A DNA stretch of 64,000 nt, taken from MED-G105 sp039819085. Its GTDB lineage: Bacteria; Pseudomonadota; Alphaproteobacteria; Caulobacterales; Parvularculaceae. The translations under genes and the position numbers were made by a program. Location: positions 1 to 64,000 of the forward strand of contig JBCBSQ010000011.1 of NCBI GenBank assembly GCA_039819085.1. The letters run 5' to 3'. Shown here in pieces: positions 17,545 to 27,000 of the stretch. Position 1 is the first letter of the stretch, and every line of letters starts with the position of its first letter. The notes under the pieces are model-generated. The model made no database searches. It saw only the letters and a list, made by a program, of their open reading frames with translations, and was not told where the DNA came from.

Positions 17545-18153
17545 ATGAGGCTGGACAGGAAGAATGGCCCTTTTGTCCCGGGACGCGCGATCGCGAGATG
17601 CGTCGCCGGGCTGATGGCGGGGGCGAGCGCGTTTGCGGTCGTCGCAGCGACGGCCGCGGTGACGCACGCGGTTTCGTCCACGCCGAATGCGGCCGAGCCA
17701 GGCGACTCGATCGCGATCCCGGAAGAGGCGGTCGTCGACGTGAAGGCGCTCTGGCCTGTGAAGCTTGCGTCCCCCGAAATCGAGTTCGCCAAACGCTTCC
17801 TATTCTGGGGAAGTCTTGGCGCTGCGCTTATGCTGATCCTCAGCCTCGCCGCAAAGCGCGCCCATGGCGCCGTCGACCGCGCTTCGGCTGTTACCGCAGC
17901 GACCGCGTTACGGGCCAGATCATCGGCTCAGAACCATGCGTCGGCCGTCGCGACGACCGCATCGGCGAGTGTCCGCTCCGGCGCGCGCCAATTGGCGCAG
18001 AAGGCCGCGGCTTTCCTAATGTTCATCTTGGCGGCGATAGTCTGCGGCGCTGCGGTGATGGTTGAGGGGATCAGCCGAGCGATCGCCGAGCGCCTCCAAG
18101 ACAGCGACGGGCGGCGGATTTCGGATGTTGTTTCCACAAGCGTTCGCATGTAG
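17545..18153 (+). CDS. Hypothetical membrane protein, 202 aa
   Basis: The family is unknown. It has an N-terminal hydrophobic segment (about residues 17-41), a second at about 88-106 and a third at about 157-180. Between the last two lies an Ala/Ser/Thr-rich helical stretch (about 108-150). The ATG at 17545 is preferred because GGAGG lies six bases upstream; longer in-frame starts reach into the antisense region of the reductase gene. It may be an inner-membrane scaffold, but nothing in the sequence points to a function. Confidence 0.6.
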   Translation: MRLDRKNGPFVPGRAIARCVAGLMAGASAFAVVAATAAVTHAVSSTPNAAEPGDSIAIPEEAVVDVKALWPVKLASPEIEFAKRFLFWGSLGAALMLILSLAAKRAHGAVDRASAVTAATALRARSSAQNHASAVATTASASVRSGARQLAQKAAAFLMFILAAIVCGAAVMVEGISRAIAERLQDSDGRRISDVVSTSVRM

Positions 18154-18482
18154 CGCGGGTTAAGATTTCATTAAGAGAAATAAATAGTTAGCTTACGAAT
18201 TGGGCGTTTCGCCTCAATTTCGCCAAATACGGGGCGCATGCTCCTGCTTAGTCGGCTGATTAGGCGGCTTGCTTGCGCGATCTTTGGAAACGCCCGCCGT
18301 GCGGAAGGCCCCGCGCGGCGGGCTTTTCAGTTGCGGTCAGATCCCCTCGACCGGGCTGAATCAGAACGATCCGGCCATGCGCACGACGCGCGCCCCGACT
18401 TCTCCAAATTTCAAGTTGCGTTGGCTGACGGCTTGGCGGAATCAGACGCTTACTCAGATCGTTTCGGAATGGTTTGCATCCT
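18154..18482. other. 329-bp leader region of rpe
   Basis: There is no convincing protein gene. The region holds the hairpin-like motif GAATTGGGCGTTTCGCCTC at 18197-18215 and a terminator-like hairpin at 18292-18327. A short leucine-rich open frame starts with ATG at 18238 and runs through the hairpin; a leader peptide is conceivable, but there is no codon pattern I can interpret. AT-rich sequence at 18165-18195 probably contains a promoter. Confidence 0.35.
18292..18327 (+). terminator. Hairpin with T-run upstream of rpe
   Basis: GCCCGCCG (18292-18299) pairs perfectly with CGGCGGGC (18316-18323) across a 16-base loop and is followed by TTTT. It could end transcription from the upstream membrane-protein gene or act as an attenuator in the rpe leader. 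Confidence 0.5.
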
Positions 18483-19148
18483 ATGGCGAAGGTTCGCGTA
18501 GCACCCTCAATCCTCGCGGCCGACTTCTCCCGACTTGGCGAAGAAGTGGCGGCGGTCGCCAACGCTGGCGCAGACTATATCCACGTCGACGTCATGGACG
18601 GGCATTTCGTCCCGAATCTGACGATTGGGCCATTGGTCGTCGCCGCGATCCGGGACGCGACGGACTTGCCATTTGACGTGCATCTCATGATCGCTCCCGT
18701 CGATCGCTACGTGACCGCGTTTGTGGAGGCGGGCGCGGACATTCTCACAGTGCACCCGGAGGCGGGCCCTCATGTTCACCGGAACCTGCAGGCGATTCGC
18801 GCGGCGGGAGCGAAGCCCGGCCTCGCGCTCAATCCCGGAACGCCGCCGAGCGTTGTTGAGCCATTGATTGACGACGTCGATCTCGTTCTCGCGATGACTG
18901 TTAATCCCGGGTTTGGCGGCCAGGCTTTCATCGATAGCCAGCTTCGAAAGATCGAAACCCTGCGTGGCATGATCGACGCGAGCGGACGCGATATCCTGCT
19001 TGAGGTCGATGGCGGCGTGAACGCCGAGACGGCGGGGCGGGTTGTGGCGGCGGGCGCGGACGTGCTCGTCGCGGGCTCGGCGGTCTTCAAGGGCGGCGCG
19101 CAGGCGTATGCGGACAATATCGCCGCGATTCGCCGCGCGGCCGCCTGA
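18483..19148 (+). CDS. rpe: Ribulose-phosphate 3-epimerase
   Basis: This enzyme interconverts D-ribulose 5-phosphate and D-xylulose 5-phosphate in the pentose phosphate pathway. The protein is a complete TIM barrel of normal length (221 aa). Family motifs are present in order: VAPSILAADFSRL, YIHVDVMDGHFVPN (metal-site His and Asp), FDVHLMI, VNPGFGGQ (phosphate loop), EVDGGV and AGSAVF. The ATG at 18483 is chosen over an in-frame TTG at 18474. It stands upstream of the heparinase-like gene and close to purH, an arrangement I recall from other alphaproteobacteria. Confidence 0.97.
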   Translation: MAKVRVAPSILAADFSRLGEEVAAVANAGADYIHVDVMDGHFVPNLTIGPLVVAAIRDATDLPFDVHLMIAPVDRYVTAFVEAGADILTVHPEAGPHVHRNLQAIRAAGAKPGLALNPGTPPSVVEPLIDDVDLVLAMTVNPGFGGQAFIDSQLRKIETLRGMIDASGRDILLEVDGGVNAETAGRVVAAGADVLVAGSAVFKGGAQAYADNIAAIRRAAA

Positions 19149-19161
19149 GGGGCGTGAGCGT

Positions 19162-20859
19162 ATGAGCGGGCGCGGCAAAAGAGACCAGGGCGCGCTTGCC
19201 GCCGGCGAGGGCGGGAGCGGCGCGGTCATCGCTCAGCTGCGCAAGGTATTGGCGGTTGGCCCGTTTTACGATTCGAAGCTCAGCGGGCCGACGCCTGACA
19301 GGTTCTATTGCCAAGTGCGCGACGACCGACCCGTCGCCGTTGAAGAAGGTCGCGCGACGCTTGCGGGCCGGTTCGCCGCCGGCCGGGAAGAGATCGACTG
19401 CGGGGATGATCCGACGTCTGTGTTTGACCTCGTCGCGCCGCCGGACGCGCTGTATCGCGCCGTTCATGAGTGGCGTTGGCTGAGCGCGCTCGCCGCGCTT
19501 GGGGAAGAGGGCGCGGGACCTGCGCGGGATCTGGCTGCGGCCTGGTGCGATCGCTTTGAAGAATGGTCGCCCGCGACCTGGACGCCCGCGCTTGCCGGCG
19601 AGCGGCTGATCAGATTGTGCCAACACGGAGAATTGCTGTTGGCGACGCGGGACGTTGTGTGGCGCAGCCGGATCCTTGCGGCGACCGCGCGCCAGACGCG
19701 GCACCTGGCGCTCAGCGGCCACAAAGCGCCAATCGCCTATGATCGGCTTACCGCCGCGATTGCGCTATGCCTCACGGGGCTTTGCCTGCCGGGCTGCGAC
19801 GAGCCGCTGCGGCGCGGCCTGGAGTTCCTGCGCCGTGAGGCGCGGCTGCAGATGCGTCCCGATGGTGGGCATGTCAGTCGCAATCCGTCGCGCCAGCTGG
19901 AGATTGTGCTCCGCCTCCGGATGATTGAAGACGCATTTCGTCGCCGCGCGGTCGCGACGCCGGGCTTCCTGAAGCACCTTGCCGCCCGTGCGGTCGACCA
20001 TTTGGACATGTTCGTTCTCGGCGATGGGCGGCTAGCGCTCTTCAATGGCGGTTATGAAGAGAGCGAAGACGCGGCGCGGGCGGCGGTCGGCGGCGGAGAG
20101 GCGCGCGCCGGTCCTGGCGGTTTCGCCAAATATTCCGGCTTTCAGCGGCTCGACGCGGGCCGCTCGGCGATGGTGGTTGATGTGGGCGCCCCGGATCTCG
20201 ACGAACATGGCGGCGGCCACAGGTCGAGCGGGTATGCCGGCGCAGGGTCATTTCATTTCGCGGTTAGCAAAGACCGGATGATCGTGAATTGCGGCGCCGG
20301 CGATCACCTGCCGGATCCCTGGCCGTCCGCGCTCCGTCAGGCGGCGGCTCATTCAACGCTGTCATTTGATGGCGAAGGCGCCGACGTCGCCTTCGACCCG
20401 CCGGCGCATCGTCGCGCGGAGAACGATCATGGTCAGCTGCTCGAAATAGAAAAGCGGTTTCGCGCAAGGAGCGGGACCGCGTCAGAGCGCGGCGGCGCCG
20501 GCGGCCATATGCGGCGGCTCTTCCTGCGTCGCGGCGGCGGCGAACTCATCGGCGAAGACGCGCTTTTTGGTTTCGAAAGGGCGCATCGCGCCAATTGGCG
20601 GATCCGGTTTCACCTTCATCCTTCGGTTCGCGCGTCGCTCGCGCGGGATGGGCGGTCGGCTTTGATTGTCCTCGCATCTGGCGAAGGCTGGCGTTTCCGC
20701 ACCGATTTCGAAGGGTTACGATTGGAAAAGAGCCTCTATTGCGGCGCAGGCGGGACGCCGCAGGGCGCCGAACAGATTGTGCTTGCGCCTGGCGGGTTGG
20801 AACCTGCGGGCGTCGGCGATATGGTCGTGAAATGGGGATGGAAGCGGGTCAGCGACTGA
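19162..20859 (+). CDS. Heparinase II/III family protein
   Basis: This 565-residue protein has the two-part heparinase II/III layout. An alpha-helical toroid region (about 90-330, with LAAAWCDRFEEW and RLIRLCQHGELL) is followed by a beta-sandwich domain (about 345-565) with the conserved GFQRLDAGRSAMVVDVG, AGSFHFAVSKDRMIVNCG and AHSTLSF segments. These enzymes are polysaccharide lyases or relatives; alphaproteobacterial copies between rpe and purH are usually of unknown substrate. No signal peptide is visible, so its location is uncertain. The ATG at 19162 lies 13 bp after rpe, so the two probably form an operon. Confidence 0.88.
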   Translation: MSGRGKRDQGALAAGEGGSGAVIAQLRKVLAVGPFYDSKLSGPTPDRFYCQVRDDRPVAVEEGRATLAGRFAAGREEIDCGDDPTSVFDLVAPPDALYRAVHEWRWLSALAALGEEGAGPARDLAAAWCDRFEEWSPATWTPALAGERLIRLCQHGELLLATRDVVWRSRILAATARQTRHLALSGHKAPIAYDRLTAAIALCLTGLCLPGCDEPLRRGLEFLRREARLQMRPDGGHVSRNPSRQLEIVLRLRMIEDAFRRRAVATPGFLKHLAARAVDHLDMFVLGDGRLALFNGGYEESEDAARAAVGGGEARAGPGGFAKYSGFQRLDAGRSAMVVDVGAPDLDEHGGGHRSSGYAGAGSFHFAVSKDRMIVNCGAGDHLPDPWPSALRQAAAHSTLSFDGEGADVAFDPPAHRRAENDHGQLLEIEKRFRARSGTASERGGAGGHMRRLFLRRGGGELIGEDALFGFERAHRANWRIRFHLHPSVRASLARDGRSALIVLASGEGWRFRTDFEGLRLEKSLYCGAGGTPQGAEQIVLAPGGLEPAGVGDMVVKWGWKRVSD

Positions 20860-20905
20860 CGGCGACGCGCGCGCCGACGCGGCGTCGCGGCGGGAAGGGC
20901 GCGTC

Positions 20906-22108
20906 ATGTTCAAGTCATTGATCGGCGCATTCCGGCGCGCGCCCGCAGATACGCCGCGTGCGATTGAATTCACGAACGAAGAGATGGCCTCGCTGATGCC
21001 GCGGCCAATGCGACGGGTCGATCAGCGCGCCGCGCGCAAGCTCCTCGCCGGCAAGCGTGTCCTCGTCACCGGCGCAGGCGGCACGATCGGCTCCGAACTC
21101 GCGCGCCAGGCCGCGGCGTTTGAACCTGCGACGCTTGCGCTTCTCGATAACTCCGAGTTCAATCTTTATCAGATTGACCTTGAAATGCGTGAGGCGGGCG
21201 CAGACCCCTTCCTTTATACATCGCTTACGGACATATGCCGTACGGAGCATCTCTCCAAGGTGTTCGAACGCGTCGCGCCGGAAGTCGTCATCCACGCTGC
21301 GGCGTTCAAGCACGTTCCCATCGTTGAACAGAATCGGAGCGCCGGCGCGCTTGCGAACGTCATGGGCGCAAAGAACGTCTTTGACGCCGCAATCGCGTCG
21401 GGCGCAGAATCAGTCGTGTTCATTTCGACGGACAAGGCCGTCAACCCGACGAGCTTCATGGGCGCGACCAAGCGGATCGCCGAGCTCTACGCGCAGGCGC
21501 TTGACGTCGCTCAGAACGACACCCGGTTCGTGACCGTCCGGTTCGGCAATGTGCTCGGCTCCACCGGCTCCGTCGCGCCGCTCTTCGCCCGCCAGATTGC
21601 GCGCGGCGGGCCCGTCACCGTGACGCACCCTGACATTCAGCGTTTCTTCATGACCACGAGGGAGGCGGTGCAACTGGTGCTTCAGGCTGCCAGCCTCGAT
21701 CGAGGCAGCGAATCGATCGTCACCCATGACGGCCGCATCTTCGTCCTTGATATGGGTGAGCCGGTGCGCATCCTCGATCTGGCGAAGCGCATGATCGAGT
21801 GGAAAGGTCTGACGCCGGGCAAGGATATCGAGATCCGTTTCACGGGCCTGCGGCCGGGCGAGAAGCTCTTTGAAGAGATTTTTCTCGATACGGACAAGTT
21901 GATCAAGACGGGGGCTGACGGTGTTCTTCTCGCGTCGCCGGCGATGATTGACCTGCCGCTTCTGAACCCCAGGCTTGCGGACGTCGTCTCGTGCGCTCAG
22001 TCGGCGGATCAGGATGGCCTTGACGAGGCCGTCCACCATCTCGTGCCGGAGTTCAGTCCCGCCGAGGAGGTCGGGCAGGGCGCGGACGAGGATCAGCCCA
22101 AGTCTTGA
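20906..22108 (+). CDS. CapD/FlaA1-like nucleotide-sugar dehydratase, short form
   Basis: This is a soluble short-chain dehydrogenase/reductase acting on UDP-sugars, probably a UDP-HexNAc 4,6-dehydratase. The Rossmann motif GAGGTIGSE lies at about residues 54-62. IHAAAFKHVPIVE and the FISTDKAVNPTSFMGATKR segment follow; the usual catalytic Tyr is replaced by Met, as in the FlaA1/CapD group. LRPGEKLFEE is the typical C-terminal motif. Many homologues have four N-terminal membrane helices, which are absent here, leaving a 400-residue enzyme. It follows the heparinase-like gene by 46 bp and suggests a surface polysaccharide function for this locus. Confidence 0.85.
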   Translation: MFKSLIGAFRRAPADTPRAIEFTNEEMASLMPRPMRRVDQRAARKLLAGKRVLVTGAGGTIGSELARQAAAFEPATLALLDNSEFNLYQIDLEMREAGADPFLYTSLTDICRTEHLSKVFERVAPEVVIHAAAFKHVPIVEQNRSAGALANVMGAKNVFDAAIASGAESVVFISTDKAVNPTSFMGATKRIAELYAQALDVAQNDTRFVTVRFGNVLGSTGSVAPLFARQIARGGPVTVTHPDIQRFFMTTREAVQLVLQAASLDRGSESIVTHDGRIFVLDMGEPVRILDLAKRMIEWKGLTPGKDIEIRFTGLRPGEKLFEEIFLDTDKLIKTGADGVLLASPAMIDLPLLNPRLADVVSCAQSADQDGLDEAVHHLVPEFSPAEEVGQGADEDQPKS

Positions 22109-22306
22109 TTGGCCGTCAAGGCGCGGGTTTGCGGCGCTGGCGGCGTCTCAGCTGTTTTCCCACATTCAGCGACTCACGGCAGAAAGCGGGGCGTTTCTGC
22201 TGCTTGGGCCGATCCGACGTGTCAGCGTGTTCGTAGCAGAATAGTCGAACTATGATGCGGCGCGCCGTCGCAACGTCCAGAAGAGCTTTTCCGGAAAGAG
22301 CGTTCC

Positions 22307-23902
22307 ATGTCGCAGGCCATCTCGCAGGTCGTCGCCGTTAAGCGGGCTATACTCTCCGTGTCCGACAAAAACGGGCTCTCCGAGTTCGGCGCGCGCCTCG
22401 CCGCCGCAGGAGTGGAGCTCGTGTCGACGGGCGGCACTGCGACGCATTTGCGAGACGCCGGCCTTTCCGTCGCCGACGTCGCCGACGTGACGGGCTTTCC
22501 TGAGATGATGGACGGCCGCGTGAAGACTCTTCATCCGCGCATTCACGGCGGCATACTGGCGAACCGCGACGATCCGGGCCACGTGGCGTCGATGCAATCG
22601 GAGGGCGCGCCGTCGATCGACCTTGTGGTGGTCAACCTCTACCCGTTCGAGGCGACGGTCGCGTCCGGCGCGGACGGCGCTGAAGTCGTGGAGAATATTG
22701 ACATTGGCGGGCCGGCCATGATCCGCGCGGCGGCGAAGAACCACGCCCATGTGGCCGTCGTCGTTGATGTTGAGGATTATGATCGGGTTGCGGATGAAAT
22801 TGAGCGGTCCGGCGGGCTCTCGCTGGAGACGCGTCGGCGGCTCGCGGCGGACGCGTTCGCCCGCACCGCCGCTTATGACGCCGCCATTGCGGGCTGGTTT
22901 GCGAACGAAGTTGGAGATCAGACGCCGCGCCGCGCTGCGCTCGCCGGCGCGCGCGCGCAGTCCCTCCGGTATGGAGAAAACCCGCATCAGACGGCAGGGT
23001 TTTATCATGTGGCGCCGTCTCGCCCCGGCGTCGCTACGGCGCGGCAAATTCAGGGTAAAGAGCTTTCCTACAACAATCTCAACGACACGAATGCCGCGTT
23101 CGAGCTCGTTGCGGAATTCGATCCCGGGAAGCCGGCTATTGCCATTATCAAGCACGCGAACCCTTGCGGCGTCGCCGTCGGAGACAACCTCGCCGACGCC
23201 CATGCGCTGGCGCTCAGATGCGATCCCGTCTCCGCTTTTGGGGGTGTCGTCGCCGTAAATCGCCCGCTTGACCGAACTGCGGCGGAGGCGATTGTGGAGG
23301 TTTTCACCGAGGTGGTGATTGCGCCGGATGCGGATGACGAGGCGCTCGACGTGTTCGCGCGCAAGAAGAACCTGCGGCTCCTGCTTGCGGGCGGCTTGCC
23401 GGATCCGGCTGCGCCGGGCGTCGTGGTGACGCCGGTCGCCGGTGGTTTTTTGCGCCAGAGCAGAGATGACGCGCGGATCGGGTCCGATGATCTGAAAGTC
23501 GTCACGCGGCGCGCCCCATCGGATGAAGAGATCCGGGACCTGATCTTCGCGTTCCGGGTGGCGAAGCATGTGAAATCGAACGCGATCGTCTACGCGAAAG
23601 ACGAGGCGACCGTCGGCGTCGGGGCCGGGCAGATGAGCCGGCTTGATTCAAGCCGCATCGCCGCGCGCAAGGCGGAAGACGCGGCCAGCGAGGCGGGCCT
23701 GCCTCACCCGTTGACGGTCGGTTCAGTCGTGGCGTCGGACGCCTTTTTCCCGTTCGCTGACGGGATGCTGGCGGCGGTTGAGGCCGGCGCGCGCGCGGTC
23801 ATCCAGCCAGGCGGTTCAATGCGCGATGAAGAAGTGATCGCCGCCGCCGATGAGGCGGGCGTCGCCATGGTCTTCACCGGCGTCAGGCATTTCAGGCACT
23901 AG
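22307..23902 (+). CDS. purH: Bifunctional AICAR transformylase / IMP cyclohydrolase
   Basis: PurH carries out the last two steps of IMP synthesis: formylation of AICAR with 10-formyl-tetrahydrofolate, then ring closure. The N-terminal cyclohydrolase (MGS-like) domain shows VSTGGTATHLRDAG and DGRVKTLHPRIHGG. The C-terminal transformylase has LRYGENPHQ, KHANPCGVA (catalytic Lys-His) and SDAFFPFADG. At 531 residues it is full length. GGAAAGAG upstream supports the start. The 198 bp before it contain no gene. It converges with the glutamate dehydrogenase gene across 106 bp. Confidence 0.97.
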   Translation: MSQAISQVVAVKRAILSVSDKNGLSEFGARLAAAGVELVSTGGTATHLRDAGLSVADVADVTGFPEMMDGRVKTLHPRIHGGILANRDDPGHVASMQSEGAPSIDLVVVNLYPFEATVASGADGAEVVENIDIGGPAMIRAAAKNHAHVAVVVDVEDYDRVADEIERSGGLSLETRRRLAADAFARTAAYDAAIAGWFANEVGDQTPRRAALAGARAQSLRYGENPHQTAGFYHVAPSRPGVATARQIQGKELSYNNLNDTNAAFELVAEFDPGKPAIAIIKHANPCGVAVGDNLADAHALALRCDPVSAFGGVVAVNRPLDRTAAEAIVEVFTEVVIAPDADDEALDVFARKKNLRLLLAGGLPDPAAPGVVVTPVAGGFLRQSRDDARIGSDDLKVVTRRAPSDEEIRDLIFAFRVAKHVKSNAIVYAKDEATVGVGAGQMSRLDSSRIAARKAEDAASEAGLPHPLTVGSVVASDAFFPFADGMLAAVEAGARAVIQPGGSMRDEEVIAAADEAGVAMVFTGVRHFRH

Positions 23903-24008
23903 ATCGGTCGGGCGATCGCGTTGCCCCGCGCCGGTGATCCAGGCGATTTTATCTGCGCGCCGGATACAGTCCTCATTCGGATCAAATAACGCGCGGGGCG
24001 CGCTAAGA

Positions 24009-27000
24009 TCACTCCGCCGCCATCGGCCGGCGGCGCGTACGGTCGACAAGCTCGGCGAGCTTCTGATCAAAAAGCGTCACCTTGCCGACGCCGAGATTGC
24101 TGGTTGGATCAAGGCTCTCCGCATACTCTTCAAACTGGACGACTAGCCCGTCATGGGCCTCGCGCCATTGGCCGATAAGGTCATGCGCCCATCCGTCGGA
24201 AGGTTCGGCGGGCGCGTCGCCTGCGAAATGCGCCGCATTCGCCGCAAGGCCGATTTGCCGGTCAATCAGGCAATCAGTCAGGCGACGCATCGCAAGTCGA
24301 TCGTAGTGTTGCTCGAGGTAGAGCCCGCGCGCCGCCTCGTATGCGGCCTCCACATGGAATGTGTCGCCGGCGGCGAAGAAAAGCGCGCCTGCGTGCGCGG
24401 GGCGCCAACTCGTCCTCCGTGCAAGGACAATAATAGGCATTGCGAAGCGCAATATCGGCAGGAGCGCAGCCTCCTTTGCGATGGGGTCGGGCGCGCCTTT
24501 CTCGCGCCAGTCTTCGATCCGCGCTTGCAGGTTTTCCGTACTCGACTTACTCAGCAGGGAAGGCGCGGCGGCGCGCAGTTCTTCAAAAGCATCCCGGTAG
24601 CCCTCCACAAGTCCTGCGACGCCGCGCGCATCGACCGCGTCGAGCGCTTCTGGGGTATGCAGCAACTGATAGATCACTTCCGAGAGGAGGGAGGACGCCG
24701 CGCCATAGAGCGCCGTCTGCGTCGCCGCCGGGACGACGTTGTCAAGCGCATCGACCGCCTGCGCAAAAGGCGCGAGATCCAGAATCCGCCTCGCTCCTTC
24801 GTATGCGAGCGCGATCTGCGCAAGCCCTGCCCCCGTCGCCTCCGCCGCGCGCTGGGCGAACGCCGCGCCGCATGTGTTGACGATCTCGTTGGAGAGGCGC
24901 GTCGCAATGATCTCCCGTCGGAGGCGGTGTCCTTTCAGCGCGCCGTCATAGGCATGTAGTCGGGCGGGGAAATAGGAGCTCAACTCATCATCAAAGGTGG
25001 GATCGTCAGGCGCCTTTGAGGCGACGATCGCGTCGAACAATTCCATTTTGGCGTAGGCGAGCAACACGGCCAGCTCAGGCCTCGATAACCCGTCGCCTGC
25101 GCGTTTCATCGCGGTGATCCGCTTGTCGTCCGGCAAGTCCTCCAGGGCGCGGTCGAGGCGGCCTTCGCGTTCGAGCGCCATCATCATGCGCGCGTGGGCG
25201 TCGAGGTCACGCGCGGCGTTCGACTGCATGGAGGTCAGCGCGCGGGTCTGCTGATAATTGTTGCGAAGGACGTGCGTTGCGACGGTTTCGGTCATGTCGC
25301 GAAGGAGATCGCTGCGTTCTTCGGCCTTCAGTTCGCCGCGCTCGATGGCTGATGACAGAAGGATCTTGATGTTCACTTCGTGGTCAGATGAATCAACGCC
25401 TGCCGAATTGTCGATGGCGTCGGTATTCACCCGCCCGCCGGCCCGCGCGAACGTGATGCGCGCCTTCTGCGTCAGTCCGAGATTAGCGCCTTCGCCTACG
25501 ACTTTCATGTTCATCTCGTCGGCGTTGATTCGGATCGCGTCGTTCGCGCGGTCGCCGACCCGCCAGTTATCCTCCGTCGGCGCTTTGAAGTAAGTTCCGA
25601 TGCCGCCTAGCCAGAAGAGTTCCACGTCCGCTTTCAGGATCGCGCGGATGACATCGTTCGGCGCGACGCGTGATCCTTCCAGACGAAGCAGGGCCTTCAT
25701 TTCCGGGCTGAGCGGAATAGTCTTCGCCGCCCGTGAGAAAACGCCGCCGCCTTTTGAAATCAGTGTAGGATCATAATCCTTCCAGGAGGTTCTCGGCGTA
25801 TCGAAGAGCCGCTTTCGCTCCGTCCACGATGTTTCCGGGTCTGGGTTCGGATCGATAAAGATGTCGCGGTGGTCGAATGCGGCGAGCAGACGCGTCTGTT
25901 TCGACAAGAGCATCCCATTGCCGAACACGTCGCCGGACATGTCGCCGACGCCCGCCGCGGTGAAGGGCTCGGTCTGAATATCCTTGTCCATCTCCCGGAA
26001 ATGACGTTTCACCGCCTCCCAGCCGCCCCTGGCTGTGATGCCCATCTCCTTGTGGTCGTAGCCTTCAGAGCCGCCGGACGCGAAGGCGTCGCCGAGCCAG
26101 AAGCCGTACTCCTCCGAGATGGCGTTCGCAGTGTCTGAGAAGGTGGCGGTGCCTTTGTCGGCGGCGACGACCAGGTATGGGTCCGGTTCATCCCAGGCGA
26201 CGACGTCTGGCGGGCTCATCGTCTTTCCACTGATGATATTGTCCGTGACGTCAAGCAAGCCACGGATGAATTCGCAATAAGCGGCGCGTCCCTCGTCGAA
26301 AATGGCGGCCCGATCGCCTTCGGGCAACTGTTTCGGATAGAAACAGCCCTTCGCGCCGGATGGCACGATCACGGCGTTCTTCACGCGTTGCGCTTTGACG
26401 AGGCCTAGCACCTCCGTACGAAAATCTTCGCGTCTGTCCGACCAGCGCAGGCCGCCGCGGGCGACAGGGCCGAAACGCAAGTGCACGCCGTCAACGCGCG
26501 GGCCGGAGACGAAGATTTCGCGGTGCGGTTTCGGATCCGGCGCTTCGGCGAGCTTTTTCGTGTCGATCTTGAAGGAGATGTAGGGTTTCGGCGCGCCGTC
26601 AGGCAGGCGCTGATAGAAGCTCGTGCGCGTCGTCGCGTCAAAGAAGTTGAGGAAACGGCGAATTATCCGGTCTTCATCAAGGCTCTGCACCTCCTGAAGG
26701 CCTTCGGTCACGATCTCGGCGGCGGCCGTCTGGGCTGTCGCGCGCGTCTTCAAATCGGAGGGTCCGGTCGGATCGAACCGTATCCGGAAGACTTCAATAA
26801 GCCCGCGCGCGATTGACGGATGGCGCGCCAGCGTCTCCTCGATATAGCCTTGCGAAGCGGGAAACTCCGTCTGAAGCGCATGACGCGCCGCGGCGCGCAT
26901 CACGGCCGCTTCGCGCCAGTTGAGGCCGGCCTGTATGACGAGCGCGTTAAAGCCGTCGTCCTCGGCGTGGCCGGTGAGAATGGCCAGAAAAGCGGCCTTC

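Noticed and set aside
18238..18501. Leader peptide for attenuation of rpe
   Set aside because: The leucine-rich start is suggestive, but there is no known amino-acid control of rpe and the frame continues through the hairpin into rpe.
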